DNA of 64,000 nucleotides from the NCBI GenBank assembly GCA_041906305.1, contig JAYRJL010000003.1, positions 248,001 through 312,000 of the forward strand, read 5' to 3'. A program made the translations under genes and the position numbers. Under the pieces are notes generated by a model that made no database searches, was not told the origin of the DNA, and saw only the letters and a program-made list of their open reading frames with translations. Shown here one piece after another: positions 35,131-43,425 of this stretch (position 1 is the stretch's first letter; each line of letters opens with the position of its first letter). Origin of the DNA: SHVZ01 sp041906305 (GTDB lineage: Bacteria; Pseudomonadota; Alphaproteobacteria; SHVZ01).

Positions 35131-35544
35131 GTGTCCGACCTGCCCGATACCGCCGAACGCTATAAGAACTACACCGTCATGATCGTCGACGATCAGGAGG
35201 CGGTGCGCGACTCCGTGCGGCTGATGCTGCGCGCGCTGGGCTTCGGTGCGATCGTCGAGGCCGCGAACGGCGAAGCGGCGAAAGAGCAGTTCCTGTTGCG
35301 CCCGCCGGATTTGGTCATCTGCGACATCAACATGACACCGACCAACGGCTTTGCGTTCGTGAAGTGGGTGCGCCTGAAGAACAGCGGAAGCCTGCGCACG
35401 CCGGTCCTGTTCCTGACCTCGCACACCGAACGCGAGGTGGTGATGAAGGCGAAGGATCTCGGCATCGACGGCTTCCTGGTGAAGCCGGTGGCCAGCGCCG
35501 ACCTGACCCTGCGCGTCGAGCGCGCGATGCGGATCTATCGTTAG
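35131..35544 (+). CDS. Single-domain response regulator (CheY-like)
   Basis: Receiver domain of 137 residues with no output domain. Acidic pocket MIVDDQEAV, phospho-acceptor Asp in DLVICDINMTP, Thr/Ser in VLFLTSHTE and Lys in FLVKPV are all in place. GTG start. It follows the Hpt gene and is likely its phosphate partner; the nearby sensor at 26.5-28.0 kb is another candidate. Its 3' end lies 11 bases from the convergent aroA. Confidence 0.9.
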   Translation: MSDLPDTAERYKNYTVMIVDDQEAVRDSVRLMLRALGFGAIVEAANGEAAKEQFLLRPPDLVICDINMTPTNGFAFVKWVRLKNSGSLRTPVLFLTSHTEREVVMKAKDLGIDGFLVKPVASADLTLRVERAMRIYR

Positions 35545-35555
35545 TAGAGGCGACG

Positions 35556-36908
35556 CTAGAAGAGCTCGACCGGGACGCCGAGCTTCCCGATCTCCTCGAA
35601 GAACACCGGGCAGGTTTTCGACACGCAGCCCGGATCGGCGAGCCGCACCCCCTGGGCCGAGGCTCCAAGCACGGCCAGCGCCATCGCGACACGATGGTCG
35701 TCGTGGGTCTCGAGCTCGGCGAAGCGCGGCGCGCCCGGCCGGATGACCATTCCGTCCGGCTTCTCGTCGACACCGATGCCGAGATCGATCAGCGCCCCGG
35801 CCATGACCGCGATCCGGTCGCTCTCGTGCTTGCGGATATGCGCCACGCCCTCGATCGCGATCGGCGCGTCGGCGAAGGGAGCAAGCGCCGCCAGCGTCAG
35901 GGTCGCATCCGACATCGGCTTCATGTCGACGGTGAACCCGCCCTTGAGGCGCTCGGGCCCGACGACCGTGATCCGCCCGGGCTCGCGCCCGACCTCGCAG
36001 CCCATCCGCTCGAGCACGTCGATCAGGCGCAGGTCCGGCTGACGCGTGGAGGTGCCGATGTTGTCGATGACGATGCGGCCACGCGTCGCCGCGGCCAGGG
36101 CCAGGAAGTACGTGGTGGTCGAGGCGTCGGCCTCGATCGCGAAGCCGCCGCCACGATATCGTTGCGGGGTCGCCTGGAAGCGCGTCAGGGCCTGGTCGTG
36201 GGTTACCTCGACGCCGAAGGCCTGCATCGCGTCGAGCGTCATCCGGACGTAGTCGGACTGGACGATGTGGTCGACGACGTCCAGATCGACCGGCGCCTTG
36301 GCGAGCGGAGCCGCGATCAGCGCGCCGGAGATGAACTGGCTGGAGACCTTGCCCGACATGGTGAGCTTGCCGCCGTCGAGCCCGCGTGCGGCGATCGTCA
36401 TCGGAAAGCCGCCGGGCTCGCCCTCGTGGCTGATATCGGCGCCGAGCGCCGTCAGCGCATCGACCAGGGGCGAGACCGGGCGGCGCATGAGCTGGCGGCT
36501 GGCGGACACGCGGTAGCGCCCTTCCGGCGACGCCGCGAGAACGCCCGGAAGGAAACGGCCGATGGTGCCGGCAGAACCGATGAAAAGGTCGGCCGTCTTC
36601 GACCGCCAGCGCGTGCCCGAGCCTTCGAGGCGAACGGTCGTTCCGTCGATTTCGACGCCGACGCCGAGGCGCTTCAGCGCATCGATGCACCAATAGGAGT
36701 CGTCGCTGCGCAGAAGGCCGGTCAGCGTCGAGACGCCTTCGGCGGCACCGGCCAGGATCAGTGCGCGGTTGGTGAAGCTCTTGCTGCCCGGAACGGTGAC
36801 GGTACCGGAGACCGGGTGGCCGGCCGGCCGCACCTCGGCGAACGCCACGCCCTGCAGGCCGGCCCAGGGCGAGCGTCCATCGGCCTCGTTGTCCGAAGTC
36901 TCTGACAT
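35556..36908 (-). CDS. aroA: 3-phosphoshikimate 1-carboxyvinyltransferase (EPSP synthase)
   Basis: Protein of 450 residues, full length, catalysing the transfer of enolpyruvate from PEP to shikimate 3-phosphate. GSKSFTNRALILAGAAEG is the N-terminal substrate block, SAGTIGRFL the second, and ESDRIAVMAGALIDLGI the C-terminal block. The GSAGTIGRF variant (usual GNAGTA/GSAGTA) resembles class II-like or diverged sequences. It is convergent with the response regulator gene and diverges from the TauE gene. Confidence 0.92.
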   Translation of the reverse strand: MSETSDNEADGRSPWAGLQGVAFAEVRPAGHPVSGTVTVPGSKSFTNRALILAGAAEGVSTLTGLLRSDDSYWCIDALKRLGVGVEIDGTTVRLEGSGTRWRSKTADLFIGSAGTIGRFLPGVLAASPEGRYRVSASRQLMRRPVSPLVDALTALGADISHEGEPGGFPMTIAARGLDGGKLTMSGKVSSQFISGALIAAPLAKAPVDLDVVDHIVQSDYVRMTLDAMQAFGVEVTHDQALTRFQATPQRYRGGGFAIEADASTTTYFLALAAATRGRIVIDNIGTSTRQPDLRLIDVLERMGCEVGREPGRITVVGPERLKGGFTVDMKPMSDATLTLAALAPFADAPIAIEGVAHIRKHESDRIAVMAGALIDLGIGVDEKPDGMVIRPGAPRFAELETHDDHRVAMALAVLGASAQGVRLADPGCVSKTCPVFFEEIGKLGVPVELF

Positions 36909-36979
36909 GGGCCCTCGACGTACAGCGCCGGCCCACCCCTGGGCAAGCGCTCCTTTGCCGCGGTAGCGTCCTCCTCCCG

Positions 36980-37750
36980 ATGCTCGACCGCTTCGCCGAT
37001 CTCATCGATCTCCCGACCCTGTCGCCGGCGATGGCCGCGGCCGTGATCGCGGCGCTGCTGATCGCGGCGACCATCCGGGGTTATTCGGGATTCGGCTTCT
37101 CGATGCTGGCGGTGTCGAGCCTGTCGCTGGTACTGCCGCCGGCGACCGCGATCCCGATCGTCTTCGTGCTCGAGGTCGCGGCTAGCGCCCACATGCTCCC
37201 GGGAGTCTGGCGCCAGGTAGACTGGCGTTCGCTGGCGCCGCTGATCCTCGGCACCCTGGTCGCGACGCCGTTCGGCGTGCATCTGCTGGCGAACCTGCCC
37301 GAGACGCCGATCCGCCTCGCGATCGCGGTGCTGGTCGCGACGACCACGATCCTGCTGTGGCGCGGCTTCGCGCTGAAGGAGATGCCGAGCACCGGTGCGA
37401 CTTTCGCGACGGGAACGGCCGTCGGGCTCCTGAACGGCAGCCTCGGCATCGGCGGGCCGCCGGTCGTCCTCTTCTATCTGTCGTCGCCGGCCGGCACCGC
37501 CGCGATCCGGGCCTCGCTGGTCGCCTTCTTCCTCGCGACCGACACCTATGCGCTGGCCCTGGGCGCGACCCAGGGCCTGGTCACGTCCGGAACCTTCCTC
37601 TCGGCGCTGGTGCTGCTGCCGGTGCTGCTGATCGGCATCGCGATCGGCAGCCGCGGCTACATCAGGACCGAGCCCGCCATCTTCCGGAAGGCGGTGCTCG
37701 TCCTGCTGCTTCTGCTGTCGATCGCCGGAGCGATCAGAACCCTACTTTGA
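36980..37750 (+). CDS. TauE/SafE-type membrane transporter
   Basis: Protein of 256 residues with about eight membrane segments and the glycine-rich GYSGFGFSMLAV block near the start and the FATGTAVGLLNGSLGIGGPPVVLFYLSS block in the middle that mark the TauE/SafE (DUF81) family. These proteins export sulfite, sulfoacetate or other organosulfonates, or take up small anions. Substrate unknown. The stop lies within the end of the convergent leuA gene (9-base overlap). Confidence 0.85.
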   Translation: MLDRFADLIDLPTLSPAMAAAVIAALLIAATIRGYSGFGFSMLAVSSLSLVLPPATAIPIVFVLEVAASAHMLPGVWRQVDWRSLAPLILGTLVATPFGVHLLANLPETPIRLAIAVLVATTTILLWRGFALKEMPSTGATFATGTAVGLLNGSLGIGGPPVVLFYLSSPAGTAAIRASLVAFFLATDTYALALGATQGLVTSGTFLSALVLLPVLLIGIAIGSRGYIRTEPAIFRKAVLVLLLLLSIAGAIRTLL

Positions 37751-39427
37751 CCGCTGCGCCCGGTTGACCGCGCTGACGATGGCGCGGAGCGAGGCGGCGA
37801 CGATGTTGGGATCGACGCCGACACCGAAGAGCGACGGCCTGTCGCCTATCTTGGCCTCGACATAGGCAACCGCCGTCGCGTCGGCGCCGCTTCCCTGGGC
37901 ATGCTCGCGATAGTCGAGAACCTTCACCTGTACGCCGAGGCTCTTGGAGATCGCGTCGACGAAGGCGTCGATCGGGCCGTTGCCGGTACCCTGGACCTCG
38001 CGCTCCTTGCCGTTCACGCGGATCGTCGCGTCGAGATTCCGCCCGCCGCCCTTGCCGCCGGGCACCGTGCGATGCTCGACGAAGGCGATGCCGTCCTCCG
38101 ACAGGTACTCCTTGTCGAAGGCGGTCTTGATCATCTCCGGCTGGATCTCCTTGCCGGTGTCGTCGGCGATGCCCTGGATCACCTGGCTGAACTCGATCTG
38201 CAGCTTGCGCGGCAGGTCGAAGCCGTAGTCCTGGTCCATCACATAAGCGATGCCGCCCTTGCCGGACTGGCTGTTGATGCGGATCACCGCCTGGTAGTCG
38301 CGCCCGAGATCCTTGGGATCGATCGGCAGGTAGGGCACCTCCCAGATGCCGGAGTTGCTCTTCTCCAGTGCGGCGAAGCCCTTCTTGATCGCGTCCTGGT
38401 GCGAGCCCGAGAAGGCCGTGAACACCAGCTCGCCCGCATAGGGATGGCGCGGATGCACGGGCAGCTGGTTGCAGTACTCGACCGTCGCCTTCATCTCGTC
38501 GATGTCGCCGACCGCCAGCTCCGGGTCGATGCCCTGGCTGTACATGTTGAGCGCCAGGTTGACGACGTCGACGTTGCCGGTGCGCTCGCCGTTGCCGAAC
38601 AGCGTGCCTTCGATGCGGTCGGCGCCGGCCATGACGCCGAGCTCGGCCGCCGCGACGCCGGTGCCGCGGTCGTTATGCGGGTGCAGCGACAGGATGATCT
38701 TGTCGCGGTCCTTCACGTTGCGAGAGAACCACTCGATCTGGTCGGCATAGACGTTGGGCGTCGACATCTCGACGGTCGCCGGCAGGTTGAAGATGATCTT
38801 GTTCTCTTTCGTCGGTCCCCACACCGCGGCGACCTGCTCGCAGACATCCTTCGCGAAGTCGAGCTCGGTTCCGGTGAAGCTCTCCGGCGAATACTGCATG
38901 ACCACGCGCGTGCCGGCCTTCTCGGCCTCGTCGGCGAGCTGGCGCACCAGCTTGGCGCCGTTGACCGCGATGTCGACGATGCCCTGACGGTCGAGCCCGA
39001 AGACGACGCGGCGCTGCAGGGTCGAGGTCGAGTTGTAGAGATGCAGGATGACCCGCTTCGCGCCCTTCACGGACTCGAAGGTGCGGCGGATCAGCTCCTC
39101 GCGTGCCTGGGTCAGCACCTGGATGGTGACGTCGTCGGGGATCATCTTCTGCTCGATGATCTCGCGCACGAAGTCGAAGTCGGTCTGGGACGCGGACGGG
39201 AACCCGACCTCGATCTCCTTGAAGCCCATGCGGACCAGGAGCTCGAACATGCGGCGCTTGCGTTCGGGCCCCATCGGCTCGATCAGCGCCTGGTTGCCGT
39301 CGCGAAGATCGACCGAGCACCAGATCGGCGCCTTCTCGATCACGCGGGAGGGCCAGCGGCGATCGGGCAGGTCGATCGGTTGGAACGGACGGTACTTCTG
39401 GTGGGGCAGCTTCTGGAACGGAGTCAT
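37742..39427 (-). CDS. leuA: 2-isopropylmalate synthase, long (yeast-type) form
   Basis: Protein of 561 residues, the long form of LeuA. Catalyses the acetyl-CoA/2-oxoisovalerate condensation, the first committed step of leucine synthesis. DLRDGNQAL (metal and substrate), FKEIEVGFPSASQTDFDF, HNDRGTGVAAAELG (metal His) and the C-terminal regulatory domain (VDAISKSLGVQVKVLDYREHAQGSGADATAVAY) are all intact. Start ATG 39427 gives MTPFQKLPHQKYRPF. It is preceded by a short Leu-rich leader peptide and a candidate attenuator, so leucine control is likely. Confidence 0.92.
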   Translation of the reverse strand: MTPFQKLPHQKYRPFQPIDLPDRRWPSRVIEKAPIWCSVDLRDGNQALIEPMGPERKRRMFELLVRMGFKEIEVGFPSASQTDFDFVREIIEQKMIPDDVTIQVLTQAREELIRRTFESVKGAKRVILHLYNSTSTLQRRVVFGLDRQGIVDIAVNGAKLVRQLADEAEKAGTRVVMQYSPESFTGTELDFAKDVCEQVAAVWGPTKENKIIFNLPATVEMSTPNVYADQIEWFSRNVKDRDKIILSLHPHNDRGTGVAAAELGVMAGADRIEGTLFGNGERTGNVDVVNLALNMYSQGIDPELAVGDIDEMKATVEYCNQLPVHPRHPYAGELVFTAFSGSHQDAIKKGFAALEKSNSGIWEVPYLPIDPKDLGRDYQAVIRINSQSGKGGIAYVMDQDYGFDLPRKLQIEFSQVIQGIADDTGKEIQPEMIKTAFDKEYLSEDGIAFVEHRTVPGGKGGGRNLDATIRVNGKEREVQGTGNGPIDAFVDAISKSLGVQVKVLDYREHAQGSGADATAVAYVEAKIGDRPSLFGVGVDPNIVAASLRAIVSAVNRAQRSK

Positions 39428-39454
39428 GGCACGTGCTTTCCGACGGAGGTGTGA

Positions 39455-39541
39455 AGACGACAAACGACGATGTCCCGGCCTCTCTTAGAGTGCCGGGGTC
39501 GTAAGTCGCAGCTTCAGGACCTGTCCGTGCGTGAACATGAC
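39455..39541 (-). promoter_or_regulatory. Candidate leucine attenuator upstream of leuA
   Basis: An inner hairpin (CCCGGC 39474-39479 with GCCGGG 39492-39497) covers the leader stop codon. It is extended by an outer stem of 11 positions with nine Watson-Crick pairs (39458-39468 with 39498-39508). The outer arm includes the Leu codon CTT of the leader, so a ribosome stalled on Leu codons would open it. The stem is followed by a short TCTTC tract, not a classic U-run, so it could end transcription or block translation. Confidence 0.5.
39485..39538 (-). CDS. leuL: leuA leader peptide
   Basis: An 18-codon open frame, translated MFTHGQVLKLRLTTPAL, starting at ATG 39538 and ending TAA at 39485. 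Four of 17 residues are leucine, clustered as CTG-AAG-CTG-CGA-CTT near the middle, with a last CTC before the stop. It starts only about three bases after the predicted transcription start, so it would be nearly leaderless, as is known for the trpL leader of Sinorhizobium. It lies 57 bases upstream of leuA. Control by leucyl-tRNA supply is inferred. Confidence 0.6.
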   Translation of the reverse strand: MFTHGQVLKLRLTTPAL

Positions 39542-39547
39542 GGCCCA

Positions 39548-39576
39548 AACCTAGAGGCCGTTCCCGGAGCCGTCAA
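39548..39576 (-). promoter_or_regulatory. leuA promoter
   Basis: Read on the minus strand: TTGACG (39576-39571), a 17-bp spacer and TAGGTT (39553-39548). This is a good sigma-70-type match (5 of 6 and about 4 of 6) with ideal spacing. The predicted start is near 39541, immediately before the leader peptide start codon. It overlaps the 5' region of the divergent epimerase gene (start 39624). Confidence 0.6.
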
Positions 39577-39623
39577 CACCGGATACCTTGGCCCGGAATT
39601 GCCGACTTTCCGGGGAGACGGGC

Positions 39624-40544
39624 GTGGCGCGGTATCTGGTGACGGGCGGAGCGGGTTTCATCGGCTCCCATCTGGTGGACGCGCTGCTCGCGCGCGGCGA
39701 CGAGGCGGTGGTCCTCGACGATCTCTCGACAGGCAAGAGGTCCAACCTGCCGTCCAAGGTGAGCCTGGTCGAAGCCGACGTCGCCGACGGCGCCGCCGTC
39801 ATCAAGGCGATGGAGGGATGCGACGGCTGCTTCCACCTGGCGGCGATCGCCTCGGTCCAGCGCTCGAACGAGGACTGGCTCGGCACGCACCGTGCCAACC
39901 TGACCGGCAGCATCGCGGTCTTCGACGCGGCCCGGCGCGCCAAGGACGGGAAGCCGATCCCCGTCGTCTACGCCTCGTCCGCCGCGACCTATGGCGACGC
40001 GCCGGATTCACCGCTGACGGAAATGTCGCCGACCCGGCCGCTGACCGCCTATGGCGCCGACAAGCTCGGCAGCGAATTGCATGCGCGCGTCGCCGGCAAC
40101 GTGCACAGGACGCCGACCACCGGCATGCGCTTCTTCAACGTCTACGGGCCGCGCCAGGACCCGAAGTCGCCCTACTCCGGCGTCATCTCGATCTTTGCCG
40201 ACCGCGTCCGCGCCGGCCAGGAGATCGGCATCCAGGGCGACGGGCTGCAGACCCGCGACTTCATCTTCGTCGCCGACGTCGTCCGGCATTTGCTGGCCGC
40301 GATGGCGACCTCGACCGTCGAGGCGCGCGTGTTCAACGTCTGCACCGGCAAGTCGACGTCGATCGTCGAGCTCGCGCAGGCGCTGATGACCGCGGCCGGC
40401 CGCAAGGTCGAGATCAGGCATGGCCCCGCCCGCGCCGGCGACGTTCGGATTTCGCTGGGCGATCCGTCGCGGGCGATCAAGGCGCTCGGCATCAAGGCCG
40501 AGACCACGCTCGTCGACGGGCTCAAATCGACGCTCGCGGGATGA
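39624..40544 (+). CDS. NAD-dependent sugar epimerase/dehydratase (UDP-glucose 4-epimerase-like)
   Basis: Extended SDR enzyme of 306 residues. N-terminal TGGAGFIGSHLVDALLARG binds NAD(P); the catalytic Ser/Thr is in VVYASSAATYG and the YxxxK is YGADK. NVYGPRQDPKSPYSGVISIF is the substrate-binding stretch typical of UDP-galactose/glucose epimerases. GTG 39624 is chosen because GGGGAGAC lies 8 bases upstream; a TTG further upstream is less likely. Its stop overlaps the next start by three bases. Confidence 0.85.
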   Translation: MARYLVTGGAGFIGSHLVDALLARGDEAVVLDDLSTGKRSNLPSKVSLVEADVADGAAVIKAMEGCDGCFHLAAIASVQRSNEDWLGTHRANLTGSIAVFDAARRAKDGKPIPVVYASSAATYGDAPDSPLTEMSPTRPLTAYGADKLGSELHARVAGNVHRTPTTGMRFFNVYGPRQDPKSPYSGVISIFADRVRAGQEIGIQGDGLQTRDFIFVADVVRHLLAAMATSTVEARVFNVCTGKSTSIVELAQALMTAAGRKVEIRHGPARAGDVRISLGDPSRAIKALGIKAETTLVDGLKSTLAG

Positions 40545-41266
40545 TCCTGCTGTTCACCGACTTCGGCCTGGAAGGGCCCTATGTCGGGCAGATGAAGGCG
40601 GTGCTTCATCGCGATGCCCCGGGCGTGCCGGTGATCGACCTCTTCGCCGACGCGCCCGTCTTCGATGCCCGGCGTTCCGCCTACCTTCTCTCGGCTTACG
40701 CGACCGATTTCCCCCCGCCTTCCGTCTTCCTCGCCGTCGTCGACCCGGGCGTCGGCAGCGAGCGCCGGCCGATCGTGGTCGAGGCCGACGGGCGTCGCTA
40801 TGTCGGCCCGGACAACGGACTGTTCGAGCTCGTCTGGCGACGCGCGACGCGGCGACGTGCCTTCGCCATCGACTGGCGGCCCGATCGCCTGTCGGCGTCC
40901 TTTCACGGCCGCGACCTTTTCGCCCCGGTCGCCGCACGGCTCGCCCGGGAGAACCATGCCGGGATTTCACCGATCGACCGGCCGTCGGCCCATGACTGGC
41001 CGGACGACCTCGCCGAGATCGTCTATGTCGATCGCTACGGCAACGCGATGACGGGCATTCGCGCGGCCTCCCTGGCCGAGGATGTCACGATCAGGATCTC
41101 CGATCGCCGCCTGCCGCGGCTGCGCACCTTCTCCGATGCGCAGCAGGGCGACGGCTTCTGGTACGAGAACTCGAACGGCCTGGTGGAGATCGCCGTGAAC
41201 CGCGGCCGCGCCGACTGGGATCTGGGCCTTACGATCGGCTCTCCGGTGACGATCGAGGGCCGATAA
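40541..41266 (+). CDS. SAM hydroxide adenosyltransferase (DUF62 family)
   Basis: Protein of 241 residues of the SAM-dependent halogenase/hydrolase family: LLFTDFGLEGPYVGQMKAVL, the FLAVVDPGVGSERRPIVVEA block and VGPDNGLFELV are the conserved motifs. The common bacterial member splits S-adenosylmethionine into adenosine and methionine with water. ATG 40541 overlaps the epimerase stop (TGA) by four bases, so the two genes are cotranscribed. No link between their reactions is obvious. Confidence 0.85.
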   Translation: MILLFTDFGLEGPYVGQMKAVLHRDAPGVPVIDLFADAPVFDARRSAYLLSAYATDFPPPSVFLAVVDPGVGSERRPIVVEADGRRYVGPDNGLFELVWRRATRRRAFAIDWRPDRLSASFHGRDLFAPVAARLARENHAGISPIDRPSAHDWPDDLAEIVYVDRYGNAMTGIRAASLAEDVTIRISDRRLPRLRTFSDAQQGDGFWYENSNGLVEIAVNRGRADWDLGLTIGSPVTIEGR

Positions 41267-41359
41267 TCCGTTTCTTTTCGCGGCGCGATCGGCTTGCACG
41301 CGCGCCGCGCGGGCCGGTAAGGTCCGCAGCCTCTTTCGTCCCCTCCAAAGGAAACGCCG

Positions 41360-42217
41360 ATGAAGCTGTTGCGCTATGGCCCCGCGGGCCAGGAGAAGCC
41401 CGGTCTCTTGGACCGCTCCGGCAAGATCCGTGATCTCTCCGGCCAGATCGCCGACCTCAAGGGCAGTGCGCTCGGCCCGCGCGGGCTCGACCGCCTGCGC
41501 AACCTCGATACGGACTCCCTGCCGCTCGTCGAAGGCAAGCCGCGCCTCGGCCCCTGCGTCGGCCGCATCGGCAAGTTCCTCTGCATCGGCCTCAACTATT
41601 CGGACCACGCCGCCGAGACCGGCGCGCCGATCCCGAAGGAGCCGATCATCTTCATCAAGGCGGACACCGCGATTTCCGGTCCCAACGATCCGGTGGTCAT
41701 CCCCAAGGATTCGAAGAAGACCGACTGGGAAGTCGAGCTCGCCATCGTCATCGGCTCGACCGCGCAGCACGTTTCCGAAGAGAACGCGCTCGACTACGTC
41801 GCCGGCTTCGCGGTCTGCAACGACGTCTCGGAGCGCGAGTTCCAGATCGAGCGTTCCGGCACCTGGGACAAGGGCAAGGGCTGCGACACCTTCGGTCCGC
41901 TCGGCCCCTGGCTCGTCACCACAGACGAGATCAAGGACGTGCAGAATCTCGACATGTGGCTCGAGGTGAACGGCAAGCGCGTGCAGAACGGCAGCACCAA
42001 GACGATGATCTTCGGCGTGAAGAAGATCGTCAGCTACTGCAGCCAGTTCATGACGCTTCGCGCCGGCGACGTCATCTCGACCGGCACCCCGCCGGGCGTC
42101 GGCATGGGCCAGAAGCCGCAGCCCTGGTACCTCAAGGCCGGCGACGTCATGCGCCTTGGGATCGCCGGCCTCGGCGAGCAGCAGCAGACCTGCGTCCCCT
42201 GGCGTCCGGGCGCCTGA
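41360..42217 (+). CDS. Fumarylacetoacetate-hydrolase family protein
   Basis: Protein of 285 residues. Metal ligands sit in WEVELAIVIG (Glu pair) and the AVCNDVSER block, with the ISTGTPPGVGMG tail motif typical of the fumarylacetoacetate hydrolase fold. The N-terminus resembles the 2,4-diketo-3-deoxy-L-sugar-acid hydrolase branch (DRSGKIRDLSG), so a sugar-acid or diketo-acid hydrolase is plausible. Clear ribosome binding site AAAGGAA. It stands alone, followed by a 111-bp gap with an inverted repeat. Confidence 0.86.
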   Translation: MKLLRYGPAGQEKPGLLDRSGKIRDLSGQIADLKGSALGPRGLDRLRNLDTDSLPLVEGKPRLGPCVGRIGKFLCIGLNYSDHAAETGAPIPKEPIIFIKADTAISGPNDPVVIPKDSKKTDWEVELAIVIGSTAQHVSEENALDYVAGFAVCNDVSEREFQIERSGTWDKGKGCDTFGPLGPWLVTTDEIKDVQNLDMWLEVNGKRVQNGSTKTMIFGVKKIVSYCSQFMTLRAGDVISTGTPPGVGMGQKPQPWYLKAGDVMRLGIAGLGEQQQTCVPWRPGA

Positions 42218-42250
42218 CCGGCGCCCCTCACCGAACACGCGAAGACCAAG

Positions 42251-42305
42251 CCGTCTCGTCTTGAATTTGCAGGAAGTTTCTGTAAATATTCATAGGACGA
42301 GACGG
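42251..42305 (+). promoter_or_regulatory. AT-rich promoter between inverted-repeat arms
   Basis: CCGTCTCGTC (42251-42260) and GACGAGACGG (42296-42305) form a perfect 10-bp inverted repeat around a 35-bp AT-rich stretch. Inside it are a -35-like TTGAAT (42261) and a -10-like TAAATA (42283) at 16-bp spacing. The left arm could also act as a 3'-end hairpin for the upstream gene. The arrangement suits repression by a dimer. Confidence 0.5.
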
Positions 42306-42328
42306 TTTCGCGCGGGGGACGTGCCGGT

Positions 42329-42751
42329 ATGCCGACCAATTTCGAGGTCCACACGCTGAAAGGCGGTACCTGGCAGATCGACTCCACGTACCAGGCCCGC
42401 GAACCGGCCATCGAAACCGCCAAGCAGCTCTACGGCGAAAAGCGGTTCGAGGCGATCAAGGTCATCAAGGACGATTTCGACCCCAAGACCAACAAGGGGA
42501 AAGAGATCGTCATCTACGACACCAGCAAGCCGCAGGCCGAGCGGAAGGTGCCTCCCCCCAAGGAGGAGCCGAAGGCGGCGGCGCCGGCGCCGAAGGCGGA
42601 TGTCGACTTCAAGGGCGGCGGCGCCAAGAAGGGCGCCAAGCCCGAGACGGCGCTTGCCAAGTACGTCGTCCTGCTCGGCGTCGTTCTCCTCGGCGGCCTG
42701 GCCCTGCTGTTCGGCCTCTCCCAGCTCTCGGGCATCCTCGCCAAGCTCTGA
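42329..42751 (+). CDS. Membrane-anchored protein of unknown function
   Basis: Protein of 140 residues. The first about 70 residues form a globular-looking domain (MPTNFEVHTLKGGTWQIDSTYQAREPAIETAKQLYG...), then a Pro/Lys/Ala-rich linker, and a single membrane segment at the C-terminus (YVVLLGVVLLGGLALLFGL). The N-terminus is therefore probably in the cytoplasm and the protein a tail-anchored one. No family recognised. It stands behind the inverted-repeat promoter and is convergent with the HAD gene, 4 bases away. Confidence 0.7.
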   Translation: MPTNFEVHTLKGGTWQIDSTYQAREPAIETAKQLYGEKRFEAIKVIKDDFDPKTNKGKEIVIYDTSKPQAERKVPPPKEEPKAAAPAPKADVDFKGGGAKKGAKPETALAKYVVLLGVVLLGGLALLFGLSQLSGILAKL

Positions 42752-42755
42752 GTCG

Positions 42756-43418
42756 TCAGCGGACGACGATCGCCAAATCGTCCTTCGTCGCCTCTATCGT
42801 CAGCATCGCGTAGTCCGCGATCCAGGCTTCGCGCTCGAGATCCCGGGCGCCGAGCGAAGTCGCGACCGCAATCGTGCGCGCACCGGCCGCGCGCCCGGCC
42901 GCAAGTCCAGAGACCGTGTCCTCGAAGACGATCGCGTCGACCGCAGGCCGGCAGAGCCGAGCCAGGGCCAGCAGATAGCCTTCAGGATCGGGCTTGCCGG
43001 CGCTCACGTCCTCGGCCGAGACGAAGACGCCCGGAACCGGCAGACTTGCTGCGGCGAGCCAGCGACGGGCGATCGCGGCCGGTGCCGAGGTGACCACGGC
43101 CCAGCGATCAGCCGGAAGCGAGCGCAGGAACGCATCCGCACCTGGAACGGCGGCGACGCCTTCCGTCGCCGCCCGTGCGTCCGCGTCGATGACCATGGCC
43201 TCCGCCGCGACGTCCATGCCCGGCACGGCGAAGCGCTCGATCGTCTCGGTGAGCCTGCGGCCGACGGCAAAACGCATCAGTGCATCGGCATCGATGCCGT
43301 GCCGCCCGGCCCAGCGCCGCCAGATCCGCTCGATCGTCGCGCTCAAGTCGATCAGCGTGCCGTCCATGTCGAAGAGGAACGCGCCCGCTCGAATCCGGGT
43401 GCCTGAAGAGAGCCGCAT
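42756..43418 (-). CDS. HAD-superfamily sugar-phosphatase-like protein
   Basis: Haloacid-dehalogenase phosphatase of 220 residues with motif I DMDGTL (nucleophile and acid Asp), motif II VTSAP and motif III GKPDPEGYLLA, followed by VFEDTVSGLAAGRAAGA. The cap insertion between motifs I and II is of the small helical type found in sugar-phosphate phosphatases. The substrate is not readable. It is followed on the same strand by no close gene and shares the strand with two unknown genes upstream. Confidence 0.87.
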   Translation of the reverse strand: MRLSSGTRIRAGAFLFDMDGTLIDLSATIERIWRRWAGRHGIDADALMRFAVGRRLTETIERFAVPGMDVAAEAMVIDADARAATEGVAAVPGADAFLRSLPADRWAVVTSAPAAIARRWLAAASLPVPGVFVSAEDVSAGKPDPEGYLLALARLCRPAVDAIVFEDTVSGLAAGRAAGARTIAVATSLGARDLEREAWIADYAMLTIEATKDDLAIVVR

Positions 43419-43425
43419 CGCGTCC

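Noticed and set aside
34309..37074. A 921-codon minus-strand frame over the Hpt, response regulator and aroA genes
   Set aside because: Low-complexity antisense translation; aroA and the response regulator are complete in other frames.
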